Below, piece after piece: positions 21,801 through 28,513 of a stretch of DNA of 64,000 nucleotides. The translations under genes were made by a program, and so were the position numbers. Position 1 is the first letter of the stretch, and each line of letters opens with the position of its first letter. Below the pieces are notes generated by a model. It did no database searches, was not told the origin of the DNA, and was given only the letters and a program-made list of their open reading frames with translations. Source of the stretch: CAWATZ01 sp963784995 (lineage in GTDB: Bacteria > Planctomycetota > Planctomycetia > Gemmatales > Gemmataceae); assembly GCA_963784995.1 (NCBI GenBank), contig CAWATZ010000013.1:1313890-1377889 (forward strand). Reading direction: 5' to 3'.

Positions 21801-24800
21801 CACGACCAACACCTGGGACGGCGACCAACTGCTCCGCTCTGTCACGAAAGATGCCAATGGCAACGTCATCAGCGCGACTGGCGACACGACCTATGACGAC
21901 AACGGACAGATCCTGACCAGCGTGGATGGCGTCGGCAATCTGACGACCAACGTGTGGGACGGCAATCAACTGAAGAGCACGGTGGTCACCGATCCGTCCA
22001 ACAACGTCATCAGTTCGGTGGCGTATACCTACGATCCGGACGGCAACATCCTGACGCAGACGACAGGGGACGGTAACGTCGCCACCAACACCTGGGACGG
22101 TGACCAGTTGCTGGGGACTGTGACCAAGGATTCGTCGGGGAACGTCATCAGCGCCACGGGGAACACGACTTACGACGCTGCCGGTAACATCCTGACCAGC
22201 GTGGACGGCGACGGTAACCTGACGACGAACACTTGGGATGGCAACCAGCTGAAGAGTACGGTCGTCACCGATCCAAGCAACAAGGTGATCAGCTCGGTGA
22301 GCTACACCTATGACGAAGACGGTAACATTGTAACGCAAACGACGGGGGATGGGAACGTCACCACCAACACCTGGGATGGCGACCAACTGCTGCGTTCGGT
22401 CACGAAGGATGCCAACGGCAACGTCATCAGCGCCACGGGGGACACGACCTACGACGCTGCCGGTAACATCCTGACCAGCGTGGACGGCGACGGTAACCTG
22501 ACGACGAACACTTGGGATGGCAACCAGTTGGTGAGCACGGTGGTCACCGATCCAAGTGGCAACGTGACCAGTTCGGTGGCGTACACCTACGACAAAGACG
22601 GCAACGTCCTGACGCAGACGACGGGTGATGGCAACCTCACCACCAACACCTGGGACGGTGACCAGCTAACGAGCACGGTGGTGGCCAGTGCTAGCGGCGT
22701 CATCGCCAGCAAGGTCAGCTATACCTATGATCGAGACGGCAACAGGCTGACCACGACGGATGGCGACAATAACGTCACCACCAACACCTACGATGGAAAC
22801 CTGGTCGTCAAGACCGTGGTCACTGCCGCGAACGGTACGGTGGTGAGCGTCCAGGCGTTTGCCTACGACAAAGATGCCAACCAGGTCTCGGAGACAGACC
22901 CTGATGGTCGGCAGATCGTGTCCGTCTACGATGGCGACCGCCTGGTGCAGCAAACCTGGTACAACGCCGATGGCTCGGTGGCTAACGTGCTGACATGGAC
23001 CTATGATGAAGACGGCAACTTGGTGTCGGCCAGCAGCAACGCGGGCACTTACACGATGACCTATGACAGCAATCGACTGGTCACGCAGACGTCGCCGAGC
23101 GGTGTTATACTGACGTACACCTATGACGAGGACGGCAATGTAACGTCCATTGCGGATAGCCAGGGTGGCCTGACCACCATGACCTATGACGGCAATGGCC
23201 AGATTGCTTCCAAGACTTACCAGAATGGCACGACCCAGCTGCGGGTCGATTACACTTACGACGAGGACGGCAACGTCCTGACGGAGACCCGGTATTCGGA
23301 CCTTGCCGGTACGAACAAGGTCGGCTTCACGCAGTACACCTATGACGGCAACCTGGTTACTTCCATCGTGCATGAAGATGGCAATGGCAACGTCATTGCG
23401 AGCTACTCCTACACCTATGATGCGGATAGCAGGTTGACATCGGAGAGGGAAAACGGTGTCACGACCAACTACTCTTATGACGCCGCGGGCGAATTGACGC
23501 AGGCGGGTAGCAAGAGCTACTCCTATGACCTCAACGGCAACCCAACTAATTCTGGCGACGTGATTGGTCCTGACAACCAGTTGGTCTCTGACGGAATGTG
23601 GAACTACACTTACGACGCTGCTGGCAACCTGATCGGTAAGACCAACATCGCTGATGGCACAAACTGGATCTATGGCTATGACGCCAGCAACCAGATGACC
23701 TCCGCCGTGGAGAAGGACGCCAGTGGTACGGTGATTGTTTCTGCCAGCTATACCTACGACGTGTTCGGAAATCGCATCAGCGACACTGTGACTCAAGATG
23801 GCACCACTACCACCACGCAGTATGTCTACACTGCGGATGCCACACTCTATGCAACCACGGATAGCAGCGGTAATGTGCAGACCCGGTACATCTCGGACGT
23901 GCAAGGCCCGGACAACTGGGAAGCGCAAGTAACTTCAACAGGCGTACAGGTGTTGCTGCCAGATCGGCAGGGAACAGTGCAGGTGGTCACCGGCATCACG
24001 GGGACGGTGCTGGATGCGCTCACCTACGATGAGGAAGGGAACATCGTCAGTCAGACGGCTGCTTCGCTGCAACCGCTCGTTGCTTTCCAGGGGATGCTAT
24101 TTGATGCGACGACAAGCCAGTACGTTGTTGCGCACGGAGCCATAGGCCGAGTTTATAATCCGGCGACAGGGCGGTGGGAAGAGCTAGATCCTGGACAGCA
24201 AGGCACGAACTGGTACGAGGGGATGGGCAATGCAGCTACGGATTACACTGATCCGACGGGGCGTGACCTTTTCGCCAAAGGACTTGACACTGCTCGAAGG
24301 AGCATCAAGTGGTTGGAAGGCAAGGAGATTGATGCGTCCTATAAGAAATTGGACGATCAAGGAGAAACGATTCCTGGACCGAAGAACTCGTATCTCTATC
24401 AGATCAAGGTTGGCCCCAGCCAGATAGCGAGAGCATTGGACTTGCGAAATGCTGCGGCTGCCGGCTCATACGAAGGTTTCTTGTATCATGCGGCTACATC
24501 AGATGCTTACCAGGCTGTCGAGTGGATTGATTCCAAAGGAAAGTGGAACATTCAGAGTTTTGACACCAAGAAGTTGACTCTTGCGCAACAGACTGAGGTT
24601 GTCTACAACAATCTCAAGCTAGGATTCACTTTTCGTTCGATAGCACAATCTGGCAAGTATGATGACCAAGCCTTATCTGCTGCATTCTTGAAAACTAACT
24701 ACGATTGGCAGAAGGCGCAGCTGAACAATGCCCCGGAGCTTGATCGACCCTACCTTGCCGGTAATGAGTTTCAACTGTTCTTTACTCGTTTGGAAAAGAT

Positions 24801-25839
24801 TACCGACCGGATCCAACGATCAACTGTGCTGAATCAACCTGAATTGAACTCAATTCGTGGGAAGATTCGAGAAGCGCTTGATCGGCTTGAGGCTGATGCG
24901 AAGAATCGACGCAGAGACTTCAGCACTCCACGCTGCTACTTTGCCATGAAACTGCTTGAGTTAGCAGTACTCGAAGATTGTTTGCCATCGGCGCAAGACG
25001 AAGCAGTTGCTGCTGCGAAGTTCAAGAATTCAATGCCTAAGATAGGACCTACTCCCGACAGCTATGACGGAATCATTGCGAGAAGAGATGAACGTCAACA
25101 CGAGTACGACGATCTCAATCGCGATGGCAAGTGGTATGTGGCCTTGGGATATTGGCTTTATTATTGCGCCGAAGACTTTGGCATGCCAGGGACAGGATTC
25201 TGGGATTCAAAGTTGGCCCCTGCGCTCGCAGGCTTCGCTACGTTGGCTGAGGCAGACAACATCGCTGCCGCTAGGCAAGCTGATGCAGCGATGTTTAAGC
25301 AGTATGATGCTGCAAGGCCACAGTTGTTGCCGAATACTATTCAAGCAAGTCAACCAATCACTAACCCTAACAGGATGTTGGAGTATAAACCGGGATCTAG
25401 GACTTTGAACCTTGGTTCAGGTGATAATCCAATGCCTGGAGCCACCAATGTGGATGTTAGGAAACTTCCTGGTGTCGATGTTGTAACTACGGCGGGAGCG
25501 CCTCTCCCCTTTGGGAAGGGGTTTTTCAATGAAGCTGTAGTGGTCAACCCGAGGGAAGTGGAAGGTTCAAACTTCGATGTTCTTGGCTTGACAGCACCGG
25601 TGTTACAGAAGGGTGGTAAACTCTTCATCGTTGGGCAGAAGTCCAATTGGATTCTTCGCCAGATCAAGAATATGTCGGAAAAGGACCTTACCAAAGCTGG
25701 GTTTAAACGATTAACCACTGAAGGTCAAGTCGCACCAGTTGACGCTAGGTTCATATTCGGACAAGCTAAGAGAATTGATGGAAACACAATCGATCAGACT
25801 GCCTATCGTCAAATTATCCTTGAAAGAACGGGTGAATAA
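15736..25839 (+). CDS. Giant RHS/YD-repeat polymorphic toxin 2 with methyltransferase-like tip
   Basis: This is an uninterrupted 3,367-residue protein. The first ~70 residues derive from the leader repeat and contain no convincing signal peptide, so the native N-terminus may have been replaced. Homology to RHS gene 1 starts at TSDPQQGYLTPIGEA. Residues ~150-400 carry beta-sandwich repeats (VQLTFAGQTQPWVSF type), followed by YD repeats and a 279-bp tandem array (19.7-22.7 kb). The 3' core (22680-24250) nearly matches gene 1 and ends at DPTGR (24250-24264). The ~525-residue tip is AT-richer. Its end carries LNLGSGDNPMPGATNVD, a later acidic GVDVV strand and VLQKGGKLFIVG, the layout of a class I SAM-dependent methyltransferase Rossmann fold. 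The tip overlaps the next gene by one base. Toxin function is inferred from RHS architecture; the target is unknown. Confidence 0.88.
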   Translation: MAPCAAGTLAMSLFCHSPGKPGQARSLTDNIARLRRRWQCGVPGLGPQREGPLLGDSLLRVQLQAQPISGEQLTSDPQQGYLTPIGEASVDLTQGAVQLSQPLDFGQSHGGIDASAALIYNSATVSGTPIIQLSLSTQAQSSIPSAIQVQLTFAGQTQPWVSFSTSGHQPGDAYLMAVQALTAITASGQYQWVALVRSLYPDLSNSTQSLHEDYTLSGTLQVVFNAADVAPVISVPVTIPSTGDLPPQVAIQLTFNNQTQGVIYLPSSAYYQGESFAVPVQAASPVPTTGNYNWSAVVVQGSSTTTPSGTVSVVVTGSQVMPTVQVPVTMPISAVLPSAVQVQITVGGQTEGWLSFDSTGYQPGQQYVLAVPVGLAESSGLYDWSALVQWDYADPSGDATFTTSGKVQALVNGLGSGWGLSPLNQLVITKGGVLWLTGSGQTRFFAGSDGQLSNPANDFGTMIQNADGSCSYTAKDQTVYQFTKAGLCTSVTYPTELSWSYDYDGFGRLIQVVAPDGGVSTFGYGGDGLLASITEPGGRTLAISHDTLGNLTSVIDVNGTTRTLGYNANSNLVASDQWEPWNTTFSYASSGLLTGVDLGSVQSYVIVSAAGQALGSTALLTSQLGVASITDGRSDTTLYVLDRLGRLTRETQPGGLTQSWQLDNAGDATSYTDALGQVTTSTYSDGDLLSVTNPDGSVETYSYDSVYHEVTSAPDGDGNVTLTTYDPNTGLMLTQTTAANTSQPETTTYTWAGGLMSTMTDGDGNVTDYSYNGQKQLVGQVTLSAAGVLLDDEAFTYDGNGYQSSQTVGATGPAPETTYTTYDARGQLLSTIDPTGATTSSTYAAAGDVVSSTDGRGVLTLFTFDAADEQIKQIADDNSAAPETSLTGYDPAGNVVSTTDPDGNVTTNVFDSDNRLVQTSTNDSNGVLKNTSSYTYDQDSNTLTSTDGDGNVTAYTYDSMSRVLTETVTDSSGKLISTVTHKYDKDGNELAGTDGNWETTTRTYDGNGNVLTETVKDAAGNVVSTMSQTYDQDNNVLTSTDGDNNVTAYTYDGEGRVLTETLTDASGTVISSSAFTYDLDGNTTKTTTGAGNVTTQTFDSDGNVLTEVVKDSSGNVISSVANSYDQDGNVLTSTDGDNNVTAYTYDDDGNVLTQTVTDASGNVISSLVNTYDEDGNQLTSTDMDGNVTTNVWDDNQLTSTVVKDSSGTVFSSVSYSYDKNNNILTQTDGDGNVTTNVWDDNQLMSTVVTDSSGNVISSVRYSYDENGNQLTSTSGDSNETIQGYENDQLIRTFVVDAGLNLVSTSGASYDKASNEVTSSDGDGNLTINTYDGGQLMRTVVTDPSNNVISSVAYTYDKDGNILTQTTGDGNVTTNTWDGDQLLRSVTKDADGNVISATGDTTYDDNGNILTSVDGVGNLTTNVWDGNQLKSTVVTDPNNKVISSVSYTYDKDGNILTQTTGDGNVTTNTWDGDQLVRTVTKDSSGNVISATGNTTYDDNGNILTSVDGVGNLTTNVWDGNQLKSTVVTDPSNNVISSVAYTYDPDGNILTQTTGDGNVTTNTWDGDQLLRSVTRDANGNVISATGDTTYDANGNILTSVDGVGNLTTNVWDGNQLKSTVVTDPNNKVISSVSYTYDKDGNILTQTTGDGNVTTNTWDGDQLLRTVTKDANGNVISATGNTTYDANGNILTSVDGVGNLTTNVWDGNQLKSTIVTDPAGNVISSVAYTYDLDGNILTQTTGDGNVTTNTWDGDQLVRTVTKDSSGNVISATGDTTYDDDGNILTSVDGVGNLTTNVWDGNQLKSTVVTDPAGNVISSVAYSYDPDGNVLTQTTGDGNVTTNTWDGDQLLRTVTKDAAGNVISATGAATYDDNGQILTSVDGVGNLTTNVWDGDQLKSTIVTDPSNNVISSVAYTYDPDGNILTQTTGDANVTTNTWDGDQLLRSVTKDANGNVISATGNSTYDDNGQILTSVDGVGNLTTNVWDGNQLKSTVVTDPSNNVISSVAYTYDPDGNILTQTTGDGNVTTNTWDGDQLLRSVTKDANGNVISATGDTTYDDNGQILTSVDGVGNLTTNVWDGNQLKSTVVTDPSNNVISSVAYTYDPDGNILTQTTGDGNVATNTWDGDQLLGTVTKDSSGNVISATGNTTYDAAGNILTSVDGDGNLTTNTWDGNQLKSTVVTDPSNKVISSVSYTYDEDGNIVTQTTGDGNVTTNTWDGDQLLRSVTKDANGNVISATGDTTYDAAGNILTSVDGDGNLTTNTWDGNQLVSTVVTDPSGNVTSSVAYTYDKDGNVLTQTTGDGNLTTNTWDGDQLTSTVVASASGVIASKVSYTYDRDGNRLTTTDGDNNVTTNTYDGNLVVKTVVTAANGTVVSVQAFAYDKDANQVSETDPDGRQIVSVYDGDRLVQQTWYNADGSVANVLTWTYDEDGNLVSASSNAGTYTMTYDSNRLVTQTSPSGVILTYTYDEDGNVTSIADSQGGLTTMTYDGNGQIASKTYQNGTTQLRVDYTYDEDGNVLTETRYSDLAGTNKVGFTQYTYDGNLVTSIVHEDGNGNVIASYSYTYDADSRLTSERENGVTTNYSYDAAGELTQAGSKSYSYDLNGNPTNSGDVIGPDNQLVSDGMWNYTYDAAGNLIGKTNIADGTNWIYGYDASNQMTSAVEKDASGTVIVSASYTYDVFGNRISDTVTQDGTTTTTQYVYTADATLYATTDSSGNVQTRYISDVQGPDNWEAQVTSTGVQVLLPDRQGTVQVVTGITGTVLDALTYDEEGNIVSQTAASLQPLVAFQGMLFDATTSQYVVAHGAIGRVYNPATGRWEELDPGQQGTNWYEGMGNAATDYTDPTGRDLFAKGLDTARRSIKWLEGKEIDASYKKLDDQGETIPGPKNSYLYQIKVGPSQIARALDLRNAAAAGSYEGFLYHAATSDAYQAVEWIDSKGKWNIQSFDTKKLTLAQQTEVVYNNLKLGFTFRSIAQSGKYDDQALSAAFLKTNYDWQKAQLNNAPELDRPYLAGNEFQLFFTRLEKITDRIQRSTVLNQPELNSIRGKIREALDRLEADAKNRRRDFSTPRCYFAMKLLELAVLEDCLPSAQDEAVAAAKFKNSMPKIGPTPDSYDGIIARRDERQHEYDDLNRDGKWYVALGYWLYYCAEDFGMPGTGFWDSKLAPALAGFATLAEADNIAAARQADAAMFKQYDAARPQLLPNTIQASQPITNPNRMLEYKPGSRTLNLGSGDNPMPGATNVDVRKLPGVDVVTTAGAPLPFGKGFFNEAVVVNPREVEGSNFDVLGLTAPVLQKGGKLFIVGQKSNWILRQIKNMSEKDLTKAGFKRLTTEGQVAPVDARFIFGQAKRIDGNTIDQTAYRQIILERTGE
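19720..22680 (+). repeat. Tandem array of 279-bp (93-residue) units in RHS gene 2
   Basis: The TGGGA of the WDGNQL segment recurs at 20002, 20281, 20560, 20839, 21118, 21397, 21676, 21955, 22234 and 22513, exactly 279 bp apart. Each unit comprises two YD half-repeats, one with VTKDANGNVISATG and one with VTDPSNNVISSVAY. Units are less uniform than the 138-bp array of gene 1, with many synonymous changes, so this expansion looks older. Confidence 0.93.
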
Positions 25840-26393
25840 TGAACAAATTCTCAGCTTATATTCTAACAGGGAAACTCTTCGATCAGCTTGACTACTCTGA
25901 AGCAGTCATCTGCTTAGACTATTCGTTGCTACACTTGCCGACCATACATGTAGGATTATGGGGCATTGTGTTCCACCTTAACCACTACCCGTTTTCTGAT
26001 GGGCCTTTGCTCGACGATGGTGGGCGCATCATCGATATGGCATACCTTCCGGCGTGGTGTAAAATGACGTTTCATGAAGTTCATCAAGTCGATCTCCAAC
26101 TTCGTCCTTACCGACCGAGTTTTTCTGGGAGAGGGGATTTTGTTGCTTCTTCCACTGAGGAGCAAGCACTTAGACAAGTCTGGAAAACTACTGAACAACT
26201 ATCTCTACAGGGAACCTATGACTTTGACTGTGTTCTTGAACATCCATATGGCTACTGCTCTTTGACGATCAACGCCAGTGGAATGGTCAAGTTGGCATTT
26301 CAGCGGGAACTCCTTGTGCCTTTCGCCAAGTACGAAGCTGACCCGACGAAATGTGGCTGGTGGTCGAATGGCAGGTTGCATGGTAGGATCTGA
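25839..26393 (+). CDS. Candidate immunity protein for RHS toxin 2 (family not recognised)
   Basis: This is a 184-residue protein whose ATG overlaps the toxin stop (TAATG), indicating translational coupling. There is no signal peptide or membrane segment. It is aromatic-rich (LWGIVFHLNHYPF near residue 40, CGWWSNGRLHGRI at the end) and shares the lower GC of the toxin tip. Its position, size and cytoplasmic character match an immunity gene. No family is recognised, and the function is inferred from position alone. Confidence 0.6.
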   Translation: MNKFSAYILTGKLFDQLDYSEAVICLDYSLLHLPTIHVGLWGIVFHLNHYPFSDGPLLDDGGRIIDMAYLPAWCKMTFHEVHQVDLQLRPYRPSFSGRGDFVASSTEEQALRQVWKTTEQLSLQGTYDFDCVLEHPYGYCSLTINASGMVKLAFQRELLVPFAKYEADPTKCGWWSNGRLHGRI

Positions 26394-27190
26394 TTCGTCC
26401 TGGTCCAAAATGTGTGCGCAGTGTACTGACGTTGCCATTTGCCCCAAACAGGCTCTCCAATGGGGCAGTCGCCTGCCGTCCTTATTACCTCACCAACAAA
26501 AGGTGTCAGGAGCCGCTTCACACAATCTTCACAATTCGACCAGAACGGGCCCGCATCTATTTATGCGAGGAGAACCTGGCCACAGGCCGTCCCCAGAGAT
26601 ACAATTGCCCTACCTTCACAAGTCCTCCCGCGTGGAGAACCTTCGATCTTTGACAAGCGAGCGAAGTAAACGAGGAGTGACGGGGCACAGCCGCGCTCTC
26701 GGTCCGGTGATCTCAGCAGCGGCCGTACCCCCGTCACCTCCTCCTACGCCGCTTCGTGCCAGGACGTGTCGCCGTGAGATGTTGGCACGGTGGCAATGTC
26801 GGTTTTTTGTCATTCGTCAGGCAACGTGGGACACGCACGGTCGCTCGCTGACGACATTGCCAGGCTGCGGCGCCGTTGGCAATGTGGCATTGCTGGCCTG
26901 GTTCCACTCCCTGATTCCCCGCGTCGCTGGGCGGTGTCAGCCACCCCGAAGACAGCAGCCTGTCCAGGCGTGCCTTCCGCTCAGCGCAGCCGCCCTGGCC
27001 CGGCAGTGCCTGAAAGCGTCTAACCATCCCGCTCGAATACCCTGGCAGGTGGCTGGCAGACAGCGGTCGGACAGCACCAGACGCTCGTGGGACAACCACG
27101 GACATGCTTGGACTTCTCGGCCACAGCCGCACTTTTGGCAGGCAAGGCAGGCAGGCCTGCTGACGACGTGGCGGATCCTGGAGCGGTTCC
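26394..27190. other. Gap after cassette 2: leader repeat plus unrecognised sequence
   Basis: No convincing gene is seen. 26498-26895 is the second leader copy, annotated separately. 26900-27190 is GC-rich with short frames only, and may be the decayed 5' part of a third RHS-type gene whose recognisable coding remnant follows. Confidence 0.5.
26498..26895 (+). repeat. ~385-bp RHS-locus leader repeat, copy 2
   Basis: This is the second copy of the segment at 15481-15870. It begins with AAAAGGTGTCAGGAGCCG and CTTCACACAATCTTCACA, the same sequence that forms the 36-bp terminal repeats of the nearby RAYT element. Some 300 bp downstream lies a remnant of an Ig-like/RHS gene, so the block may be a recurring 5' module of toxin loci in this genome. 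Confidence 0.72.
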
Positions 27191-27440
27191 AGCAGCGCCG
27201 TCACCGTCAGCGGCACGGGTGAGCATTCGGTCTACTTCGACAGCGTGGACAACGCCGGCAACGTCGAACGCCTGGAAATCGTTTCCTTTGGGATTGACAG
27301 CCTGAGCCTGGCCGGCTCGCTCCCAACGCTCTATGCCCAGCCGGGCATGGCCCTGCCCAACGTCGCCCTGGTCGATTTTGCCGACGCCGATCCGGCGGAC
27401 ACAAATGCCGACTTCCAGGCCGCCATTACCTGGGGCGAGC
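27190..27440 (+). pseudogene. Remnant of a third Ig-like/RHS gene, interrupted by the RAYT element
   Basis: The translation contains VTVSGTGEHSVYFDSVDNAG, a typical bacterial Ig-like repeat end, and then SLPTLYAQPGMALPNVALVD FADADP and AAITWG. The latter closely matches RHS gene 1 around residues 412-445 (SLPVLYAQPATALPPVGLLD, then FADSNP and VAWGDG). The coding sequence ends where the terminal repeat of the RAYT element begins at about 27457. Neither an upstream start nor any downstream continuation is seen within the window. Confidence 0.65.
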
Positions 27441-27456
27441 AAGAAAAGGTGGCAAG

Positions 27457-28318
27457 AAAAGGTGTCAGGAGCCGTTTCACACAATCTTCACAATTCGATG
27501 CGGTAATTGGTTGACGCGGCGCCTGGCGCGGGATAGCCTCAGAGACATGGGAAGAGCGCCGCGAAGCTGTCCAGGCGGCTACGTCTACCACGTCCTGAAC
27601 CGGGCCAACGCTCGTGCCACCCTGTTCCGCAAGGACGCCGACTATGCCGCCTTTCTGCGTGTGCTGGTTGAAACCCAGCAGCGTGCTCCCCTGCGCCTGC
27701 TGTCCTATTGCCTGATGCCCAACCATTGGCATCTGGTCGTCTGGCCGCAAGAGGACCACCAGGTCTCGCCTTTCTTGCACTGGCTGACGCTGACCCACAC
27801 CCAGCGTTGGTTGGCCCATTATCACTGCGTCGGTTCCGGTCATCTCTATCAAGCCCGGTTCAAGTCGTTTCCCGTCGAGTGCGACGACCATTTGCTGATC
27901 CTGTGCCGCTACGTTGCACGCAATGCTCTTCGCGCCGGACTGGTTCAGCGCCGAAGAGTGGCCCTGGAGCAGTCTCTGGCAGCGCCTTCATCCCGAGCGC
28001 CCGACGGAATTGCAACTGGCAGATTGGCCGGTGCCGATGCCGACGGCCTGGTCTGAGTGGGTCAACCAACCGCAGACCCTGGCGGAACTGACCGCCGTGC
28101 GGCACTGTGTGCAGCGGGGCCGACCTTACGGCACTCCCGCCTGGGTCGAGCAAACAGCCAGGTCGTTGCAGTTGACGGCAACCCTCCGTCCGCGCGGCCG
28201 TCCTCGCAAGAAACAAACCGCCAAAGGAGGACTGCTCCTTGAATAAACCAACCCGGAAGGCAATCGAATTGGGCTGCCTCAATGTGAAGATTGTGTGAAA
28301 CGGCTCCTGACACCTTTT
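27457..28318 (+). mobile_element. RAYT (REP-associated transposase) element with 36-bp inverted ends
   Basis: 27457-27492 and 28283-28318 are perfect 36-bp inverted repeats, beginning AAAAGGTGTCAGGAGCCG and ending CGGCTCCTGACACCTTTT. An additional inner inverted match is AATTCGAT near 27493 with ATCGAATT at 28263. The repeats bracket a Y1/HUH transposase gene. The same end sequence occurs without a transposase at 26498. The element interrupts an RHS remnant. Confidence 0.75.
27547..28246 (+). pseudogene. Transposase, IS200/TnpA_REP (RAYT) family, frameshifted
   Basis: ATG at 27547 starts MGRAPRSCPGGYVYHVLNRA, a typical RAYT N-terminus. The HUH motif is in LMPNHWHLVVWP and the catalytic Tyr lies in LCRYVARNALRAGLV. 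The conserved continuation AEEWPWSSLW is in the next frame: one base is missing near 27950 (CAGCGCCGAAG instead of CAGCG-N-GCCGAAG). The C-terminal half in the second frame keeps VNQPQTLAELTAVR and TLRPRGRPRKKQ up to the stop at 28246. Full length would be ~233 residues, normal for RAYTs. This family processes REP hairpins, which are abundant here. It may be inactive, or the lesion may be a sequencing error. Confidence 0.85.
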
Positions 28319-28513
28319 TCAGCCACGCGGCCCAGTCCCCAGTCTGTTCCAAAGCCGCGAGGACCGGCTGGCTGCCCGCGTGTCGTCCGCGTGCCCTCGG
28401 TCAGCAACGGCCCCGTTCCCCCCTTGCCCACCGGAACGCTTGACAGCGAGGGAAGAATGCCACTAGAGTGAAGACATTCACTGAGCTGTGCGCGACTCCG
28501 GGGGAAGCCCGCC

